From positions 1 through 36,552 of the forward strand of contig NW_022204881.1 in NCBI RefSeq assembly GCF_008831285.2: a stretch of DNA of 36,552 nt, given 5' to 3'. This DNA is from Nymphaea colorata (Eukaryota > Streptophyta > Magnoliopsida > Nymphaeales > Nymphaeaceae). The notes beneath the pieces were generated by a model. It saw only the letters and a program-made list of their open reading frames with translations, ran no database searches and was not told where the DNA came from. The position numbers and the translations under genes were made by a program. Shown piece by piece: positions 33,216 to 36,552 of this stretch (its first letter is position 1; each line of letters opens with the position of its first letter).

Positions 33216-34010
33216 TCAGATGGACTTTATTTCCAATAGGATTGTGCCGATTTGAACTCCAAGAGGCCTGCTGGTAACTTAAAGCTCAGTATTTTCTTTA
33301 TAGCCAACTAGGGTTCCGAACTTCGATTATTTGTAGTCGTTGATCCAAAACTGTCCGTTGATGAATTTTACTTGGGCATGCTCTCTTGATACTGTCATAT
33401 CCTTGAACATGGTGTAATTTCCACCATGCGGGAGCTCCTAGGTGATCCTAAATGTTTCAGCTTCAGGTTCTCTCCCCAAGATCAGTCCTTGATTGGGATC
33501 CACGAAAAGCTCTTCAACAGAGGGTTCTAATTAAGCCCTCAGAGATAGAGATGGGGATACCGGATTCAAGTCAAACTGGTTTACGATTGCACAGGATCTT
33601 CCAAATTTGATTTTATCCCCAATTTCCAGCTGGTACCCTTACTCCATGTACTTACTGTTGACTACGATGGATGGAGAATTTTCCTGAAAAGTCACAAAGT
33701 TCCGAATTCCTACCTTTTAGAATCTTAATACTGTGATTAATCCTTTAAGATCCTCGTTTCTTGCTAGCTCAGCAACATACTAATTTTTGAACTAATCATG
33801 AATATCGATTATCTTCTCGTAAAGCCACAGCTATACGACCTTGCTCGCATTTAGGTGGACATCAAATTCTTTAGAAATGTAATCATTTTTTTTGTGTTGG
33901 GGATTTGGATGGTAATCATACAGATCTTTGTATTTAGAATCGCATTACTTAATAAGAGTTACCTTTATCTCGGATGGCTGCTGACTTGTTGCCTATACCT
34001 GTGCTTCCAT
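33216..34010 (-). CDS. FHA-domain protein
   Basis: 264 residues, one exon, with many TAA/TAG codons. Forkhead-associated domains bind phosphothreonine peptides. The C-terminal 100 residues carry the FHA signature: GLILGRE, then MTVSREHAQVKF, NGQFWINDYKESKFGT and a final LGVQIGTILLEI. Just upstream, YQLEIGDKIKFGRSCAIV looks like the last strands of a second, degenerate FHA domain (GDxIxxGR). The N-terminal 90 residues are unassigned. No kinase or RING domain seen within the frame; the start at 34010 is the first in-frame ATG with good coding downstream, but a missed 5' exon is possible. Confidence 0.75.
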
Positions 34011-34236
34011 AAGTATAAAATTAATTTGTTTAATTATACCTACAAATATGCTTATATCAGGTGCTCTTTCACATTCTATTCTATTTATTTCTTATACCTT
34101 TATTAACAAGATGCATTTAAATGAAACCTTTTCCAACCTTTACAAAATGGAATGGAAGTTCTCATTATCATAATTTTAGGGAATTCATCATTTTAAAAAA
34201 CATTTATTGATATGAGGTAACGTTTATTCAAATTGA

Positions 34237-36347
34237 TCATTTCTTTCCTTTCTTCTCCTCGCCCTTTTAAGTCTACAAAGCTAAAGTTTTTTTCTTAATC
34301 TATCCGGTGATTGGATCTATTTCCTCATCATCATCTTCAGCTTCCTTATCGTAGAAGATCTTATTGAGGTACTTTACGTCAAACTCACTCATAGTTCTAA
34401 TGATCTTCAAGTTCTCCACCTCCTCCGCACGTTGGTACTCGGCATACTCGATGACCTTCTGCTGCTCCTCCACATAAGGCAGGTAGCATTATTGCACGTT
34501 TTTAATGAAGGCGAGCAAAGGAATATCCTTCACCTCCTGTTCATCGAATGCGAGGTGCTGCCAGCCGATATTGCGCAGTGATCGCACCTTGTTCATGTAG
34601 GTCTCCTTGAACTGAGTGGTGCCTGGAATGTACTCCTTCCTCGTCACGATGTCCAGACTCACCTGGTGCTGTGGAAAAGCGAAATGAGCCAATTCCAAGT
34701 TTTCAATAGGGCAGCCAAGCTCAGCAAAACGCAGGCCTGAAAATTTCTCGAATGACCTAAGGCCTTTATATGGCTTGACATCGGAAATAGAGTCATACAA
34801 CCTCATGACGTTGGAGTAATATTCAGTGTTTCTGAGCTTGTCCTCGAGAGGAGTGAGTTTCCACTCGGTTGTGGACTTGATATAGTTGTAGAACCTCTTG
34901 AAGGCAGTGAAGTAGGGCAGCGGGATGTGCTAGAGCATGACAGAGAGCTGGACTATCAGCCACTCCCGCTCTGATGAGGTGTGGAGCTCAATTTGGCTGG
35001 CGTAGTAGAGGAGGGTGCTATCAGCTTCTAGTTCAATGGCCTTGTAATACTCAAGAAGTCCTTCGTCCATCAAACCGTAATTCCAGAAGGAGTGGATAAG
35101 CCTAATTTGCTAGATTTTGCTGAATTCTTCCCATTTCGCTAGGGCAGCCTCCTTGAGTCTTCCGATGAACTCCTGGTCGCCGACTCCCTCGCCGTTCTCA
35201 AGCTCAGGCAGGTAGACTGCAGCATGGAAGAGGGCGTCTTTGTTGGCAGTGAAGGTCTCGAAGTTGGCCTGTATGTAGTCTAAAATGGGTAGGGTGATGA
35301 ATTTGGTGTCTGAGAGTCTCAATTTTGCTAAGGAAAAAATGATTTTGGTAACTAAATCATCGTTAAGCTCCAAATCCCAGAAATTTAAGCGGAAAACTAC
35401 AGAATTGGCAAGCTATTTAAACTCATTCTTTCTCTTTCTATGCACTTTCTTGTGGAATTTGATGGGCTTAGTCGAGAGGGTGAAGGCAAGCAGGAAATCT
35501 ACCTTTTGCTGGAAAGTAAATTGGCAGTAAAGGGGCTTCAAGGCCTACAAGATGTGAGGCTGGAGGTTGGTTTGCCCTGAGTTGGAGTGCCTGCACGCGT
35601 AGAACAAGTGGACGAGATCATTGATTCCCAATTTGGGGATATCTTCCTGAAGGAGAGATGCTAATATCTAATGGAAAATGGGAGTGCCGTGCTTCCTGTG
35701 TCCGTCGAAGGCAAACTTCAGCTTGATGAGTTGCTGGCTGGTGAGCAGATGCAGCTTCTGCCCGCGTTACAGTTTTTCCTCGAGCTCGAACCAGATAGTA
35801 CCGTCAGTGATATCATCATGCCTTGCTTTAAGACTAATCTCTGCGATTTGCTGGATGCTAGCATTCTTAATGAGTTCCTTTGTTATTTACTCTGAGAACT
35901 CGGTGCTAAAATATCCGCTATAGATTTAATTGAGGCGATTTTCGATGGTTGCACGCTGCGGGTGAGAAACAGCCATCAAATTGGTTTTGCTCATGCTGTT
36001 AAAGTAGTGAACGGGTATGGGATCCTCTCCCCAGAGCGGGTCTGGTTCTTTCTGCATAGTCAAATGCTTACAGCCTCAACTTCATCGACGATTCCCCGCA
36101 GCACTTTGTTTTTATACTCCTCGAAGATCTGCCTTTCGAGTAGTTCCTCCATTTAGGTGTCGAGTTTGAAGTTGATGAAGGTGTGCTTCGGAGTATCGGG
36201 GACGAGATTGGTGGGATTGGCGTAGGAGAGGTTAAGCTTGGACAGTTCAGGGTTGATGAGTTTGTTATGGTCTCTGAGGTAGATGAACATGGGAGAGACT
36301 GTCCTGTGGAGCAGGTTTCGTGCCTGGATCACTCTAGCGTACAACAT
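34237..36347 (-). CDS. Probable mitochondrial helical-repeat protein, RAP/FASTK-like
   Basis: 696 residues in two exons separated by a 20-nt intron. The N-terminus (MLYARVIQARNLLHRTVSPM) is Arg-rich, without acidic residues, and amphipathic, like a mitochondrial targeting peptide. The body is made of about 35-residue alpha-helical units with Leu-rich spacing, as in FASTK or OPR-type RNA-binding proteins. Near residue 560-600, LDIVTRKEYIP...KVRSLRNIGWQHLAFDEQEV resembles a RAP domain (Arg-Leu...Gly-Trp...). The C-terminal 60 residues are highly charged and end in a Lys-rich tail. This would suit organellar RNA processing or translation; the family call is tentative. Its start codon lies about 105 bp from the telomere. 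Confidence 0.6.
36052..36071 (-). other. 20-nt intron in the RAP/FASTK-like gene
   Basis: Minus strand starts GTAAG and ends TGCAG, and contains an in-frame TGA if retained. Splicing joins VDEVEA to KEPDPLWGEDPIP and keeps the next 600 codons open. Confidence 0.9.
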
Positions 36348-36451
36348 TTATAATATTATCGCCTGCTGGTGATTTTAAATAATAATTAACTAAATGGGTT
36401 TTAGCTTTGCAGTACTATTAAGCATCATCTCCAAAAGACATCGCAACCCTA
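36348..36451. other. Short subtelomeric spacer
   Basis: 104 bp of AT-rich DNA between the last start codon and the telomere; it must contain the promoter and 5' UTR of the RAP/FASTK-like gene. The junction reads CAACCCTAGGGGTTG, a near-palindrome in which a CCCTA stretch abuts the first GGGGTT unit. No subtelomeric repeats. Confidence 0.7.
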
Positions 36452-36552
36452 GGGGTTGGGGTTGGGGTTGGGGTTGGGGTTGGGGTTGGGGTTGGGGTTG
36501 GGGTTGGGGTTGGGGTTGGGGTTGGGGTTGGGGTTGGGTTGGGGTTGGGGTT
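36452..36552 (+). repeat. Telomere, (GGGGTT)n
   Basis: 14 perfect GGGGTT units (36452-36535), one shortened GGGTT unit (36536-36540), then two more perfect units to the end of the window. The G-rich strand runs 5' to 3' towards the end, as expected for a chromosome terminus. The same repeat is known from oligohymenophorean ciliates such as Tetrahymena and Glaucoma. It marks the right end of a macronuclear chromosome. Confidence 0.98.

Noticed and set aside
33030-33239. Plus-strand ORF of 69 codons
   Set aside because: AT-rich, lies between two convergent genes and overlaps the 3' end of the FHA gene; no motif.
1-36347. Tetrahymena-type code (TAA/TAG = Gln) or Mesodinium-type (Tyr)
   Set aside because: Glu is the family residue at the calpain NPWGxxEW and TVP23 WxFES sites; Tyr fits none. 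Gln cannot be excluded at each single site, but the pooled evidence favours Glu.
1-36552. CRISPR arrays, insertion sequences or integrated mobile elements
   Set aside because: No spaced direct repeats, transposase or terminal inverted repeats were seen; gene content is ordinary nuclear ciliate apart from the S11 enzyme.

Overview
The window is the end of a ciliate macronuclear chromosome. Its right edge is a run of GGGGTT telomere units (36452-36552). Every gene I could reconstruct uses TGA as its only stop, with TAA and TAG read as sense codons. At positions where protein families keep a fixed residue, these codons fall on glutamate rather than glutamine or tyrosine: the W-x-F-E-S motif of TVP23, the Glu before Trp in the calpain NPWG block, and ALT, EF-hand and D-Ala-D-Ala carboxypeptidase sites. 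TAA/TAG = Glu is the known peritrich code (NCBI table 30; Vorticella/Carchesium/Campanella type), so a peritrich or close relative is the best guess. Thirteen spliceosomal introns are visible. Twelve are exactly 20 nt and one is 21 nt; all start GTA and end AG. Without the code and the introns most genes look like scattered short ORFs, and with them nearly all become long continuous frames.

Layout, left to right: alanine aminotransferase (minus, 3' end cut by the window); tRNA-Lys(UUU); secreted GH27 alpha-galactosidase (plus); a 1977-residue AK9-type multi-adenylate-kinase axonemal protein (minus); a secreted Hedgehog-type Hint (Hog) domain protein (minus); a peptidase S11 D-Ala-D-Ala carboxypeptidase (minus), unexpected in a eukaryote without peptidoglycan; an unknown Glu/Lys-rich protein with an internal duplication (plus); an ER P5A-type ATPase (plus); a calcyphosin-like EF-hand protein (plus); an endonuclease/exonuclease/phosphatase-fold protein (plus); an unknown basic protein with one in-frame TGA (plus); TVP23 (minus); an otubain-like deubiquitinase with a C-terminal membrane anchor (minus); a 1638-residue single-pass membrane protein of unknown family (plus); a calpain (minus); an unknown basic protein (plus); an FHA-domain protein (minus); a probable mitochondrial RAP/FASTK-like protein (minus) that starts about 100 bp from the telomere.

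Genes are closely packed, with intergenic gaps mostly of 60-450 bp that are more AT-rich than the coding DNA. I see no operon logic; neighbours belong to unrelated pathways (amino-acid metabolism, cilia, secretory membrane homeostasis, proteolysis, digestion). The most notable items are the code, the near-uniform 20-nt introns, the Hog-domain protein, and the apparently domesticated bacterial-type S11 peptidase. Translations and positions were made by hand from the sequence; family assignments rest on motif recognition, not on a database search.
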